Part shown: piece by piece, positions 21,278 through 31,175 of the stretch
Layout: each line of letters starts with the position of its first letter
Numbering within the stretch: the first letter of the stretch is position 1
From: Gymnothorax reevesii
Lineage: Eukaryota > Chordata > Actinopteri > Anguilliformes > Muraenidae
Direction: 5' to 3'
Length of the DNA stretch: 64,000 bases
NCBI GenBank assembly: GCA_029721435.1
Contig: CM056576.1
Span: 70,015,876 to 70,079,875 of the forward strand
Translations under genes and position numbers: made by a program
The notes under the pieces: model-generated
Seen by the model: the letters and a program-made list of their open reading frames with translations, nothing else
Told to the model about the DNA's origin: nothing
The model's database searches: none

Positions 21278-23236
21278 CCCCTTTCTGCAGATGTAGATGC
21301 CCGCGTCTATAGACCTGCAAATTGGAAGTACGCTGTTACTGTACTCGATCACTAGATAGCACCCCCGGATCAGTTATTGAATGTTCACAAGCAAGCAGAC
21401 CTCGAACGCGGTTCTGAATACGGTGAAGTTCACTCCACTCCCTGTTTTTCGAGAGCTGCATGAATTAAACTCCTCAGCTAAGCCTGATGTGCAAACTGGT
21501 CAGTATCCTTGCCCATAGTGTCGATTCAGCAGTTTGAAAAAACGATATCTTGACACAGAAAAAATCGTTATCCTTTGTAGCAACCAGTTTAGCCACAGTG
21601 AGCTAACAGTATTCCATTTAGTAGTTCATAAAAATCAGTTTTCTGAGGCAAAAAAATCGACATGGTATTAATTCTCTCACATTCTATTGCCTATTACAGT
21701 TGTCCCATACAAAAAAATTGTAGTTCCCTACCGTGGATTTACGCGTAGATTCCTTCATTGCCAAATCCAACGCTTCCTTATATCCACCCGAGTACTGGCG
21801 TTGATAGCCAACCACTCAACCATACACTCAAGCTCTTCTGCGTAATTGTAGAGTTACACTTCATGGCCTCCAGAAGTTTCCCTGATAACAATGTATTGAA
21901 TGGCTCGTTTCTTATCCAATTCCCGAGTGTTTAAACATTTTAGAGTAAGTGAAACACATTGATTGGACAAACACAGAGCATACAAACCAATGCGTATCAG
22001 CATGCGCTGTTGTATCCTGTCTACGTTATGCACATTACGCGGCTAAAATAGACGGGATTTATAGAAAATCGGTTCGCAAAACTGGCCTTGAAGTGTTCAG
22101 TTACATTACAGGATTTAAATGAGAACGATATGCTCTATTGGAATTATTTCGAATGAAACAGGACCGGAGGGTTCTTGTTACTGGATACATCGCTCTCTAT
22201 TTTATACAGTCAATGTCTCTGGAGGAGGGATTCACGAAAAAGGTCAGGCTGCTATTTTTGTTTGTTTTTTTTTCTGTTTCGGAATGTATTTGTACTCAAC
22301 TAAGTCGAATGTCGAGGTTTTTTTCCTGTTTAAAACGCGAACTGCCCGTGCATTTTGGTGTGGACCCCCGGTACGTTCATTGCACGTTTCTTTTGAATCG
22401 GGAGACGCAATGGATTTGATATTCCCTGAAAGTGGAGTGTCCGTTCAGTTAAAATAAGGTATATTTCAGAATTCAGATATTACTGTGTTAGTGAGGTGTA
22501 CTTGCTCCTTATAAGTGTTGAAATGGGTTCGTGAGCTTAGAAGAGGGGACTGGTAGCTTTCATTACAGGGTGAATGTTCTGACCGTTTAATTAGCAGTTT
22601 ATTTAATGCGTGTTTGTGCTGGCTTTGAAGAAAAATGGCCAAAACTCTAAACTTTATTATGGAGAAAAGGCACGTTCATATTTGGAGAGGTTACTGGTGA
22701 CCATTGGTATTCAACTGCACTGATATTGATAAATTCATACTAAACTCAACCAGAAAATCATTCGTTCATATTAAATTTCATGCCTTAAAGCTTTAATTGT
22801 GTTAAATACATGATTTTTTTTAATGATTTGACAGCAAATCATTTTGAGACTTTGGGGAGACACTTGGGTAGCTGTATAATTTGGCTAATAGCATGTAGGT
22901 AATCTAGAATGTAATTTTGAAGATGAATTCTACTTGTGCTCAAGGAGTTTATGATACCATAAATGTATAGTTTTAAGCCCCAGCAGTTTTTCAATCGTCA
23001 GAATTATTTTTTTGCAATTTCAATGGTGAATTCTCATGAAGATTTTTTATGTTTGCTGCTCATTTTCTCTACCAAAATCATGAAAATAAACTGAAATACA
23101 ATGTAATTCTAAATGCTGTAAGTGTCTTTCCTGAATTGAGCCACATTTTTCCTCTTTGTGAAGCTTACATCTTGAATTATACAGCATTAAAGTGGGTAAC
23201 CCATAAATAGCCAAATTTGGCTTCTGCACAAAGGGG
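21278..23236. mobile_element. piggyBac-like non-autonomous element nested in the LTR insertion
   Basis: A 1959-bp segment is flanked by TTAA on both sides (21274-21277, 23237-23240). The left end is CCCCTTTCTGCAGATG; the reverse complement of the right end is CCCCTTTGTGCAGAAG, an imperfect 16-bp terminal inverted repeat. I found no transposase motif in any frame, so it depends on enzyme from elsewhere. Its left end resembles the right end of the 203-bp MITE at 39892-40094. Internal sequence cagttattgaatgttcacaa recurs at about 39506. Confidence 0.75.
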
Positions 23237-23517
23237 TTAAGTTTCAACACCTGTGTCTGTGCGCCCCTGCCCTATATGTCTGAGCAGTTTCTGCACGCGA
23301 GCAGATCTGACTTCGCACGCATTCCCACTCTCACTCTCCCTGCCCGGTGCACTTCTCCTCTGGTCCCCTCAGTTTTCCTCTGTGTTCTCAAGTTCAGCCT
23401 CCTTCCCTGACCGGCCTGCCCTTCCTGCCGCCTCCAAGCCCCTGGTGCCCCCTGTCTCCTCCAGCGTCTTCTGTGTCCTTGTGCCAGTCTTCTTCCTTCG
23501 TCTCGAGTTGTCCTGAG

Positions 23518-23815
23518 CACCAGCCGCCCTGCCTGTCCTGAGCATCAGCCGCCCTGCCTGTCCTGAGCACTAGCCGCCCTGCCTGTCCTGAGCTCAAGCC
23601 AAGCCCAAGCCATAGTCTCGAGCTCAAGCCAAGCCCAAGCCATAGTCCCGAGCCCAAGCCAAGCCCAAGCCCAAGCCATAGTCCTGAGCCCAAGCCAAGC
23701 CCAAGCCATAGTCCCAAGCCAGCATAGTTCCTTAGCCATAGCCCCAAGCCATAGCCATAGCCCTAGCCATAGCCATAGCCATAGCCCAAGCCATAGCCCC
23801 AGCGTTCCTGCCTGC
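23518..23815 (+). repeat. Minisatellite inside the LTR-type insertion
   Basis: First come about four units of a 25-bp motif (gccgccctgcctgtcctgag, 23522-23592). Then follow CAAGCC/CCATAG-based units of 12-30 bp (aagccaagcccaagccatag) and finally short ccatag steps up to about 23810. The long reading frames over this region on either strand are products of the repeat, not genes. Confidence 0.85.
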
Positions 23816-25520
23816 CCTGAGCCCTGTGTCCTGTCTGTCCCCCTCCTGATGTTCTCCCTTACCCTTCTCCTGGCCAGCTGTACCACCCGAGTTAGCCATC
23901 TGCCAGCTGTGCCAACTGCCTTGTCTTGTGAGTATTTCCTAGCTTCCTGAGTTCTGTTTGTTCCCAAGTCTTGTTCCAAGTTTTGTTCCGAGTCTGTCCC
24001 CCTGGTATCTGTTAGTGTTTTGGATTCTTGAGTTCTCCTGTTTCAGTGCTTGGCACGGTGTTTTTGTTGGCCGGAATGCCCCCTTTTTCCCCTGGATTAT
24101 TTCTGTATTTATTTTAATAAATATCATTTTGGATTCCCGCTTCTGGCGTCTCACTCCCCTTTTGTGTCTCCCTCCCGTTCCGGGGTCTTCCGAGAGTTTC
24201 CAAGTTCACGCTCATGTTCATGTTTCCACGTCCTTGTTTGCAAGCTCATGTTCCCCTAGTGTGTTCCCCTCGTGTATCTGTAACAATTGTGGCCTGTGGA
24301 ATGTTGATCCACTCCTCTTCAATGGCTGTGCGAAGTTGCTGGATATTAGTGGGAACTGGTACGCGCTGTCGTATACGCCGGTCAAGCACATCCCAAACAT
24401 GCTCAATGAGTGACATGTCCGGTGAGTAGCTGGCCATGCAAGAACTGGGACATTTTCAGCTTCCAAGAATTGTGTACAGATCCTTGCAACATGGGGCCGT
24501 GCATTATCTTGCTGAAACATGAGGTGATGTTCATGGATGTATGGCACAACAATGGGCCTCAGGATCTCATCATGGTATCTCTGTGCATTCAAAATGCCAT
24601 CAATAAAATGCACCTGTGTTCTTCGTCCATAACAGATGCCTGCCCATACCATAACCCCACCACCACCATGGGCCACTCGATCCACAACATTGACATCAGC
24701 AAAGCGCTCTCCCACACGACGCCACACACGCTGTCTGCCATCTGCCCAGAACAATGTAAACCGAGATTCATCCGTGAAGAGAACACCTCTCCAAAGTGCT
24801 AGACGCCATCGAATGTGAGCATTTGCCCACTCAAGTATGTTATGGCGTCGATCTGGAGTCAGGTTAGGACCCCGATGAGGACGACGAGCATGCAGTTGAG
24901 CTTCCCTGAGACAGTTTCTGACAGTTTGTGCAGAAATTCTTTGGTTATGCAAACCAATTGTTTTAGCAGCTGTCTGAGTAGCTGGTCACAGATGATCTTG
25001 GAGGTGAACCTGCTGGATGTGGAGGTCCTGGGCTGGTGTGGTTACACAAGGTCTGCGGTTGTGAGGCCGGTTGGATGTACTGCCATATTCTCTGAAACGC
25101 CTTTGGAGACGGCTTATGGTGGAGAAATGAACATTCAATGCCCGAGCAACAGATCTGGTTGACTTTCCTACTGTCAGCATGCCAATTGCACGCTCCCTCA
25201 ATGCTTGCGCCATCTGGGACATTTTGCTGTGAGACAAAACTGCACATTTCAGAGTGGTCTTTTATTGTGGGCAGTATAAGGTACACCTGTGCACTAATCA
25301 TGGTGTCAGATGAGCATCTTGATGTGGCACACCTGTGAGGTGGGATGGATTGTCTCAGCAAACCAAAGGTGCTCACTATCACACATTTAGACAGATTTGT
25401 GAACAATGATTGAGAGAAATGGTAATATTGTGTATCTGGAATTAATTTTAGATCTTTGAGTCCATCTCATGACAAATGGGAGAAAAAACAAAAGTGTTGC
25501 GTTTATATTTTTGTTGAGTT

Positions 25521-25833
25521 TACTTAATAAAATGCTAGTGATAACTGACCTTACCTATGACCGTTAACTCAGCTAGAGCTATTAAGATTAACTGCAGTTA
25601 ACAGGGTTAGTCAGCAGATGCTGCCAAACTTAGATTTTGAGTCCTGAACAGATTTTACCATGCATGCACGTACAACATTTTTACAATAATATATGAAGTA
25701 TGTACAAGTTGTATTTGGTCTTGAGACTTTTAGGAGTTTTTTTTTCCCTCACAGAGTTTAAGAGCAGAGCCAGTCTATGTTAGCTAACCTCTCGGCATTT
25801 TACCTCTTCAAGTTCCTGGTGAAAGTTGACGTT
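25521..25833. other. Intergenic, nothing recognised
   Basis: No motif or repeat structure identified. Confidence 0.3.
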
Positions 25834-25841
25834 GTACCAGC

Positions 25842-26036
25842 CAGGGTTGGGTTCAATTACCTTTTTCATTTACAATTGATTGTATTTGCACAGTAATTAC
25901 AATTACAATTACTTTCTGGACAGAATGTTCAATTACAATTACTTTTCAATAAAAATTCAATGAAAATGTAATTACACTTACAAAAGTAATTGATTACAAT
26001 TACTGTAATTGAAAAAAGTAATTGAACCCAACCCTA
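25842..26036. mobile_element. hAT-type MITE, 195 bp
   Basis: It starts CAGGGTTGGGTTCAATTAC and ends in the inverse, GTAATTGAACCCAACCCTA-like. The flanks are GTACCAGC (25834-25841) and GTACCGGC (26037-26044), an 8-bp target duplication with one difference, as expected for hAT transposases. The interior is a palindromic AATTAC-rich stretch with no coding capacity. Confidence 0.8.
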
Positions 26037-26339
26037 GTACCGGCAGTCTCAGTCAGGGCAATTTGACAAAATCTGCACACAGCAGAACCGTTTTTTCCTC
26101 ATTTCGCATATAAATTCTTTGCAATCTGTATAGAAGAATCTTATAATAGATGAATTAGCTGACATTTTTACTGATTCACTGGACTAATTCGTTGCGCCTG
26201 TGTTGCAAGACGAGACAGAGAGACAGGAAGGGAGACCACACAGGCAGGGAAAAATACATTGTAAAATGTTTAATAGTTGCCTCTTATTGGCTGCATTTAA
26301 AGAAGGCTGCGTAGGCTGTACCAGGACCATCAGCTGGTC

Positions 26340-26456
26340 TGGATTTTGAAATCCCCTCAAGACCGTTATGTCCGAGACCAAGAACAGAGTTTCGAGACCA
26401 AGACCGTGTAAAAGTGGTCTCCAGACCAAGACCGGTCTTGAGTACTACAGCACTAC
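26340..26456. repeat. hAT-end-like GACCAAGACC fragment
   Basis: It ends ccggtcttgagtactacagc then actacta, preceded by repeated GAGACCAAGA units. It resembles the terminus of a fish hAT family (ends in CAGTGCTGTAGTAC when inverted) and shares its vocabulary with 19265-19410. No partner end with a target duplication was found. Confidence 0.45.
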
Positions 26457-26796
26457 TAGATACACATGCAAGAATCTTGAGTCAAATGCTTATTTATGAA
26501 ATTGGCAAACTCCACAGCTCAAGTGATGTTTAAATTCTTTGGACAGGGCATTTAAAGCATGCAGTGGTGGAAGATGTATTCAGATGCTTTAGCAAAGGGA
26601 AAGTATACTGACCAAAACTTCCAACGCAACACTCGGGTTTATTGCAACACGTCATTTTCTTACGATAAATTTAACAATACATAACAAATAATAAGATTCA
26701 AATCAAAAACAGTTTTAGAGTCAGGAATGAAGAATAGATTTTTCCTGGTTTCCAATTCATTGCATCAGTTGAAGGCACAATTCTGGATCACTGAAG

Positions 26797-27795
26797 TCAG
26801 TATCTTGTATGGCCTCCTCTGGCATCACACACAACCTGGATTCTGCGATACATTGAGTCAATCGAATGCCGAATTTCAGCCTGTGTGATGCGTTCACATT
26901 CCTCCTGGAGTGCTTGACGCAACTGTTGGACTGTGGCTGGTTCTGGATCACGCCTTCTCACCCGGCGATCCAGAATAAACCCTATAGAACATCTATGGGA
27001 TAAATCTGGGGAATACGCAGGCCAATCAAGACACTGAACATTATTCTGCCTCAGGTAGTCCGGACAGACTCTGGCGACATGTGGTCTCGCGTTATCCTGT
27101 TGCAGCGTTAGGCAATAGCAACGAACGACTGGAACTGTGACAGGGGTAAGGATGTTGTCACGGTAACGGGATGCACTGAGGTTTCAATCGATGAAAATGA
27201 GGTCTGTCTTGTGTTTACTGCTTATTCCAGCCCAAACCATCACACTGGGTCCACCCCAGCGGTCACGCTGCAGGATGGTAGCATCAGTATAACGTTCCTG
27301 TCGCCTACGCCATACACGCAGTCTTCCGTCAGACACGCTCAACTTGAACCTTGAGTCATCGGAGAAGAGCACCCTGTTCCACCTGAGAGCATTCCAGCCC
27401 AAATGTGCCCTTGACCATCGCAGACGTATGCGGCGACGTGCAGGAGTCAACACAAAACCATGGTGGGGACGTCGGTTGTGCAAGTCGGCTTCACACAGGT
27501 GGTTGCGTACGATTTGGTCGCTAATCCAGTACTGGTGACGACCTCTGGTCTGAGCAGCAGTGACTGTAGCTGGCAGGAAGCGATTGCGCAGGTGCTGGAG
27601 GCAAATATGGCAATCCTGCTGAGGGGTGGTGGCACGTGGTCGATCACTGGTGCTTCCTGTTTCATTATACCGGCTCCAGAGACGTGATATGGTTGACACG
27701 TGGACGCCCAGGCTCCTTGCAACCCGTCTTTGCGACATTCCACCAGTGAGCATACCAACGGCTCGCTCTCGCTGATTTTGACCTTGGTGCGGCAT
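26797..27795 (-). pseudogene. Tc1-like transposase pseudogene (copy 2) with inverted catalytic motif
   Basis: It begins MPHQGQNQRERAVGMLTGGM with ATG at 27795. The paired-type helix-turn-helix region (VARSLGVHVSTISRLWSRYN), the basic linker and the first catalytic block (LFSDDSRFKLSVSDGRLRVW) are well kept. A stop follows LIFID near 27187, where copy 1 has Gly. LQQDNARPHVAR supplies the second Asp. Then SPDL runs into SHRCSIGF instead of NPIEHLWD, because 25 bp (26977-27001) are inverted; the catalytic Glu is gone while the frame is kept. The tail is normal and ends at TGA 26797-26799. The gene is dead twice over. Confidence 0.9.
26977..27001. other. 25-bp micro-inversion within the transposase
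   Basis: Flanks cggcgatccagaat on the left and aaatctggggaatacg on the right match copy 1 (8205-8262, reverse complement) exactly. The 25 bp between them read aaaccctatagaacatctat then gggat, which is the plus-strand form of copy 1 rather than its complement. The segment has been turned round in place with no net gain or loss of length. Confidence 0.9.
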
Positions 27796-28287
27796 GGTCA
27801 CACGTTGACCCAGGATAATGCAAAGGAATATTTAAGTTTCCCACTGCTACGGCTATTTATTGACCAAATTGTCAAAGGATTGGTCAATGAGTTCTACTCA
27901 ACCTGACGGGATGGGCAAAATTCCAAACAATGTGCAATCAAGCGGAACGAGCTGCCCACACGACAAAATCAAAAAAATTTTCTGAGTTTGAAGTTGTAGT
28001 TGATGTATCATGGCTCAGAACCAATATCCCATTTTATGTACACTAAATATTTAAAAATTGTGTGTGTTGCGTTAGAAATTTTGGTCAGTACTATAACCCC
28101 AATTCCGAAATAGTTGGGACATAGTGTAAATTTTGAAACGCAATGACTTTCAAATCACACCAGCCAGTATTTTATTCACAATACAACATAGCAAAATGTT
28201 GAAACTTTACCCACAAAATGAGCTCAATTCAAATTTGATAGCTGTTACAGGTCCCAAAAAAGTTGTTTACCATGGTGTAGCATCGCC

Positions 28288-29425
28288 TGTGACGGTGCAT
28301 TCAGGAACCACACGCAAGAGGGAAATCCAAAAAACGTATGCCTTTAATGAAGTCTGAGTCAAAACCAAAAAACAATTGCCAGGCCACAATACGAAATCCA
28401 AAAACAGTGTCGATAAGACAGGCAGGGGTCATTACCAGGAAGACCGATGAGCAAAGGTACATAAACGATAGGCAAAAAGTCGTAGTCAATGAACAAAGCC
28501 AAGGGTCATCCACAGGGCATCCACACACAGAAGTCGTGGTCATACAAAAATGGGTCAAAATCCAGGAAGACAAAAACAATACAGAAAGGGCAGTGGCAAA
28601 TATCTAAGTCAGACAAAACAGTAGAAGAAAAACAATACTCAATGGCATACAAGGCGCTCTGCACAATGAAATATTGATCAACATTCTGACAAGGAGCTGG
28701 CAGTGAAAAGACTGCTTAAGTAGACAAGAGGGAAATCAAATGCTATGCAGGAATCCGGTGTAGAGAATCAGACTAATTACAACCGGAGAATCACATGAGG
28801 GAAGCCCTAACCACAAAAATTGGCGAAAGTCAAGACACGGACGGGAATCACACAAACAGCCTATGACATTTAAACACCTCTGGTCAAGGAGTTCTAAGTG
28901 CATGGATAACGAGCGCAGGAAAGTAATAAAGCACGTGCGAGAGATCTCGCTGAAACTCAGGAGAAGACAGGAACAGCTGAGCAAGAGGCTGAGAGTAGAA
29001 CAGGGCGATAGCTGAGAGGGAATTAGTCTAAATTAGTCGCGGTGCAACTTTACATATTTAACTAGAGTGCTCGTTAGTAAGTTATATACATGGATTAGTT
29101 ATGTTAGTAGACTATGATACAAAATACAAATGTTCGTCTTGTTAGTAATCAGAACAGTAAGACGAAGGAAGTAAACGAGAATCGAATGAATATTTTAAAC
29201 ACCAGAATTCATTTAAATCACCTGAAGTCAGTGGGCACGCAGACAGGGAAGATGGACTGAACTAACTAGATCACAAGACAGAGGTGACAAGAGCAATGGA
29301 ACTGAGAAATGGAATGAACTAAAAACCTGGGTATTACAATAACCAAAAAGAATAAATAAAAGACGGAATCATGAACACAGAACATGAACATAAACATGAA
29401 AAGGAAGACAGGATGCTACACCATG
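28288..29425 (-). mobile_element. LTR-like family A copy inside the family E element
   Basis: tgacaaggagctggcagtga then aaagactgct, ggaagtaaacgagaatcgaa and ttagtaagtta-type segments follow the order seen in 40700-41766. It is bounded on both sides by the inverted arms of family E. A clear target duplication was not found, so the exact ends are uncertain. Confidence 0.6.
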
Positions 29426-29534
29426 GTAAACAGGCCCTTGTCGCAACTTTTTTGAGACCTGGAGCAGCCATCAAATGAGCTCATTTAGTGGATAATTTGT
29501 AAAATTTCTCAATATCAACATTTGTTATAAAAAG

Positions 29535-29808
29535 CCTTTATTTTAAATGGCTACTTCATATAGAAATCATAAAACAAAGTGGGTTACCGCCCACGCCTTT
29601 CGGCCTCAGCCTTCCTCAGGGTGTAAGACTCAGCACAATGATTCTCCTTAAATAGGTGATTGGACTCACCTGGATGGGTAGGAGAGCAATAAAAACATAA
29701 AATAACAATCATGACCAATAAGATGGCTCCAACAATTAAACAATTAAATACAGAAGAACAAAGCAGAAACAACACTATCTGTAATGATAGAAAGTTACCG
29801 AAGTCAAT
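29535..29808 (-). repeat. Left inverted flanking repeat of the Penelope-like element
   Basis: Pairs with 30403-30672. It includes aaagtgggttaccgcccacg, the inverse of the cgaaaggcatgggctgtaac region near 30595. The two copies differ at several positions. Confidence 0.85.
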
Positions 29809-29823
29809 ATCTTAAAAAAGATT

Positions 29824-30403
29824 GTGCATTCTAATTGGAATTCAATCAAGACTGATCCTCTGCTCAGAGAGGTTTTTCCTGTTCCTCCTCAAGTCAGTTT
29901 TCGTAGGGCCCCCTCTTTACGAGACAGGCTGGTGTCTAGCCAACTCTCTGCTTCAGATCAAAAAACCTGGCTTCATCGACCAGTTAAGGGTACTTTAAAA
30001 TCAAAGAATGTAAACAATTTAGTGACTTTAAGACTAACAAAGTATATGACATTAAGTCACTCATTAACTGCAACACCATGTTTGTTGTCTACCGATTGTC
30101 TTGTACCTGTGGTTGTTTTTATATAGGCCACCCTAAGCGTCGTTTGAAAGACAGAGTTTCTGAGCATAAGTATGCAATTAGAAAAGTAAACTTTGATTAT
30201 CCAATGGCTAAGCATTTTTTGATGCACATGATAGCAACCCAGGCTCACTTATGGTTGAAGGCCTAAAAAGTATTCATAAAAACATTAGTGGTGGTGACAG
30301 ACTCAAATTACTTCTGCAGAGAGAGACTTTTTATATTTATCAAATGAAAGTCACTACCTATCCAGGTTTAAATGAAGATATTGACTTCAGTCCTTTTTTG
30401 TAA
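29824..30403 (+). pseudogene. Penelope-like RT end and GIY-YIG endonuclease pseudogene
   Basis: The text reads HWNSIKTDPLLREVFPVPP then VSFRRAPSLRDRLVSSQLS, the block that closes the reverse transcriptase of Penelope-like elements. In a second frame, from 30078, it reads VVYRLSCTCGCFYIGHPKRR, then LKDRVSEHKYAIR and YPMAKHF. This is the GIY-YIG fold with Y.L.C in front, YIG, and the conserved Arg and His-rich helix; the family usually has YVGKT where this copy has YIGHP. In a third frame, DRLKLLLQRETFYIYQMKV and GLNEDIDFSPF complete the C-terminus (30297-30400). Two frameshifts and missing upstream domains make it non-functional. Confidence 0.8.
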
Positions 30404-30672
30404 CTTTCTATCATTACAGATAGTGTTGTTTCTGCTTTGTTCTTCTGTATTTAATTGTTTAATTGGTGGAGCCATCTATTGGTCATGATTGTTATTTTAT
30501 GTTTCTATTGCTCTCCTACCCATCCAGGTGAGTCCAATCACCTATTTAAGGAGAATCATTGTGCTGAGTCTTACACCCTGAGGAAGGCTGAGGCCGAAAG
30601 GCATGGGCTGTAACCCACTTTGTTTTATGATTTCTATATGAAGTAGCCATTTAAAATAAAGGCTTTTTATAT
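30403..30672 (+). repeat. Right inverted flanking repeat of the Penelope-like element
   Basis: Starts at taactttctatcattacaga directly after the endonuclease C-terminus and runs to aaaggctttttatatt. An AATAAAG polyadenylation-like signal lies near 30655. Confidence 0.85.
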
Positions 30673-30699
30673 TTAAAGAAGAGTGCCTTGGACTTTCCT

Positions 30700-30825
30700 T
30701 TTTATTACCCCTCAGCCCTAAAGACTGATGGGGTATTGTTATCCTTTGTGTGGTTGAGCGGGCGGGCGTCTCCAAAAACTTCGACATGGGGCTGAGGGGT
30801 ATTCCGTGCATTGCACGCCTATTTT
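30700..30825. repeat. Dispersed repeat, copy 2 (see 19893-20030)
   Basis: ttattacccctcagccctaa at the left and ggggtattccgtgcattgca at the right match the copy at 19893-20030. It lies between the Penelope-like fragment and the resumed arm of family E. Confidence 0.6.
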
Positions 30826-31130
30826 TTGATGTCCTTTGTTCCCCACTAAAGAGCACCTTCGTTACACCATTTGGATTAACCTTCTGAGCACACTGGACCT
30901 TCTTTTTGTTTTATCAACATTTGTGATATTATTTCTGTTGTATTGTGAATAAAATACTGCCTGGTATTTGTGATTTGAAAGTCATTGCGTTTTGATTTGA
31001 TTAACAATTTACACTTTGTCCCAACTTTTTCGGAAATGGGGTTGTAAATTGGATTTAAAGCCACAAATTACCCACAAAATACTAAAACTCATTTTGGAAA
31101 ACCATAGATCATTGATGAACTGATGACACT

Positions 31131-31131
<1 letters not shown>

Positions 31132-31174
<43 letters not shown>
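31132..31174. repeat. (GT)n microsatellite
   Basis: About 20 uninterrupted GT units. Confidence 0.97.

Positions 31175-31175
<1 letters not shown>

Larger units (their letters stand above)
20612..24285 (+). mobile_element. LTR-type insertion (family A related) with 5-bp target duplication
   Basis: It begins TGTTGTGTTCCG, ends ATCTGTAACA and is flanked by ATTGT on both sides (20607-20611, 24286-24290). TG...CA ends plus a 5-bp duplication are the signature of LTR-retrotransposon integration. Without the nested piggyBac-like element it is about 1.7 kb. It has an AATAAAT signal near 24115, no coding frame and segments matching family A (gtgatttaatggattctggg; ccgggattgtatagctgcac). I read it as a solo LTR or a non-autonomous LTR element. 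Confidence 0.7.
20531..25222 (-). pseudogene. Tc1-like transposase pseudogene (family D), in two pieces
   Basis: From 25222 downward: MSQMAQALRERAIGMLTVGK, then VARALNVHFSTISRLQRRF (helix-turn-helix). HLQDHL is followed by a stop where the family has Arg. Then come HNQRISAQTVRNCLREAQL, the first catalytic block FTDESRFTLFWADGRQRVW, and WAGICYGRRTQVHFIDG. The second block is FQQDNARPHVAR. A one-base deletion near 24427 breaks the frame before SPDMSLIEHVWDVLDRR, which carries the catalytic Glu. The protein breaks off at NIPQATI (24291) and resumes at 20606 with LINSMRRKCVALHEANGGHT before TGA at 20531. The DDE triad is complete; the stop, frameshift and insertion are what kill it. Confidence 0.9.
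20213..25520 (-). mobile_element. Tc1-like transposon (family D), split by an LTR-type insertion
   Basis: The left end cactcaacaaaaatataaac follows TA at 20211-20212. The right end, gtttatatttttgttgagtt, is followed by TA at 25521-25522. The terminal repeats match over their outer 60 bp or more. Removing the 20612-24285 insertion leaves about 1.6 kb, the usual size. The minus-strand transposase (20531-25222) is interrupted by the insertion and by its own mutations. Confidence 0.9.
26606..28090 (-). mobile_element. Tc1-like transposon (family C), copy 2
   Basis: The terminal repeats tactgaccaaaacttccaac (left) and gttagaaattttggtcagta (right) face each other over about 1.48 kb. The outer base is T where copy 1 has C. 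It is full length, unlike copy 1 (7180-8605), with which it shares high nucleotide identity. Its right end is only a few bases from the next transposon, at 28094. Confidence 0.85.
29530..30690 (+). mobile_element. Penelope-like element fragment with inverted flanking repeats
   Basis: The core (29820-30403) encodes the end of reverse transcriptase, the linker and a GIY-YIG endonuclease. It is flanked by about 270-bp inverted copies of one sequence. The left copy, 29535-29808 (minus orientation), contains gtaagactcagcacaatgat. The right copy, 30403-30672, contains atcattgtgctgagtcttac. Flanking terminal repeats in direct or inverted arrangement and 5' truncation are typical of Penelope-like elements. 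It interrupts the right arm of family E between about 29530 and 30900. Confidence 0.8.
28094..31044. mobile_element. Tc1-type inverted-repeat element (family E) with two nested inserts
   Basis: The left end taaccccaattccgaaatag follows TA (28092-28093). The right end, ttttcggaaatggggttg, is followed by TA (31045-31046). Its left arm (28094-28283) and right arm (29426-29525 plus about 30905-31044) form a long inverted repeat that includes gtttaccatggtgtagcatc and its inverse. The arms have no transposase between them. Instead an LTR-like copy sits in the middle and a Penelope-like fragment sits in the right arm. Confidence 0.75.

Noticed and set aside
22119..22457. Frames inside the piggyBac-like element that could be a transposase
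   Set aside because: No DDD catalytic motif or Cys-rich C-terminus is visible; the frames are short and overlap in two phases.
23253..23980. Overlapping long open frames on both strands, rich in Leu/Gly/Trp or Pro/Ser
   Set aside because: They arise from the CAAGCC/CCATAG minisatellite inside an LTR-type insertion; open on both strands and without domain motifs.
24410..25338. Plus-strand frames of 60-130 residues
   Set aside because: Antisense of the Tc1 family D transposase.
31132..31174. Regular short repeats as a CRISPR-like array
   Set aside because: A simple GT microsatellite without spacers, in a vertebrate genome.
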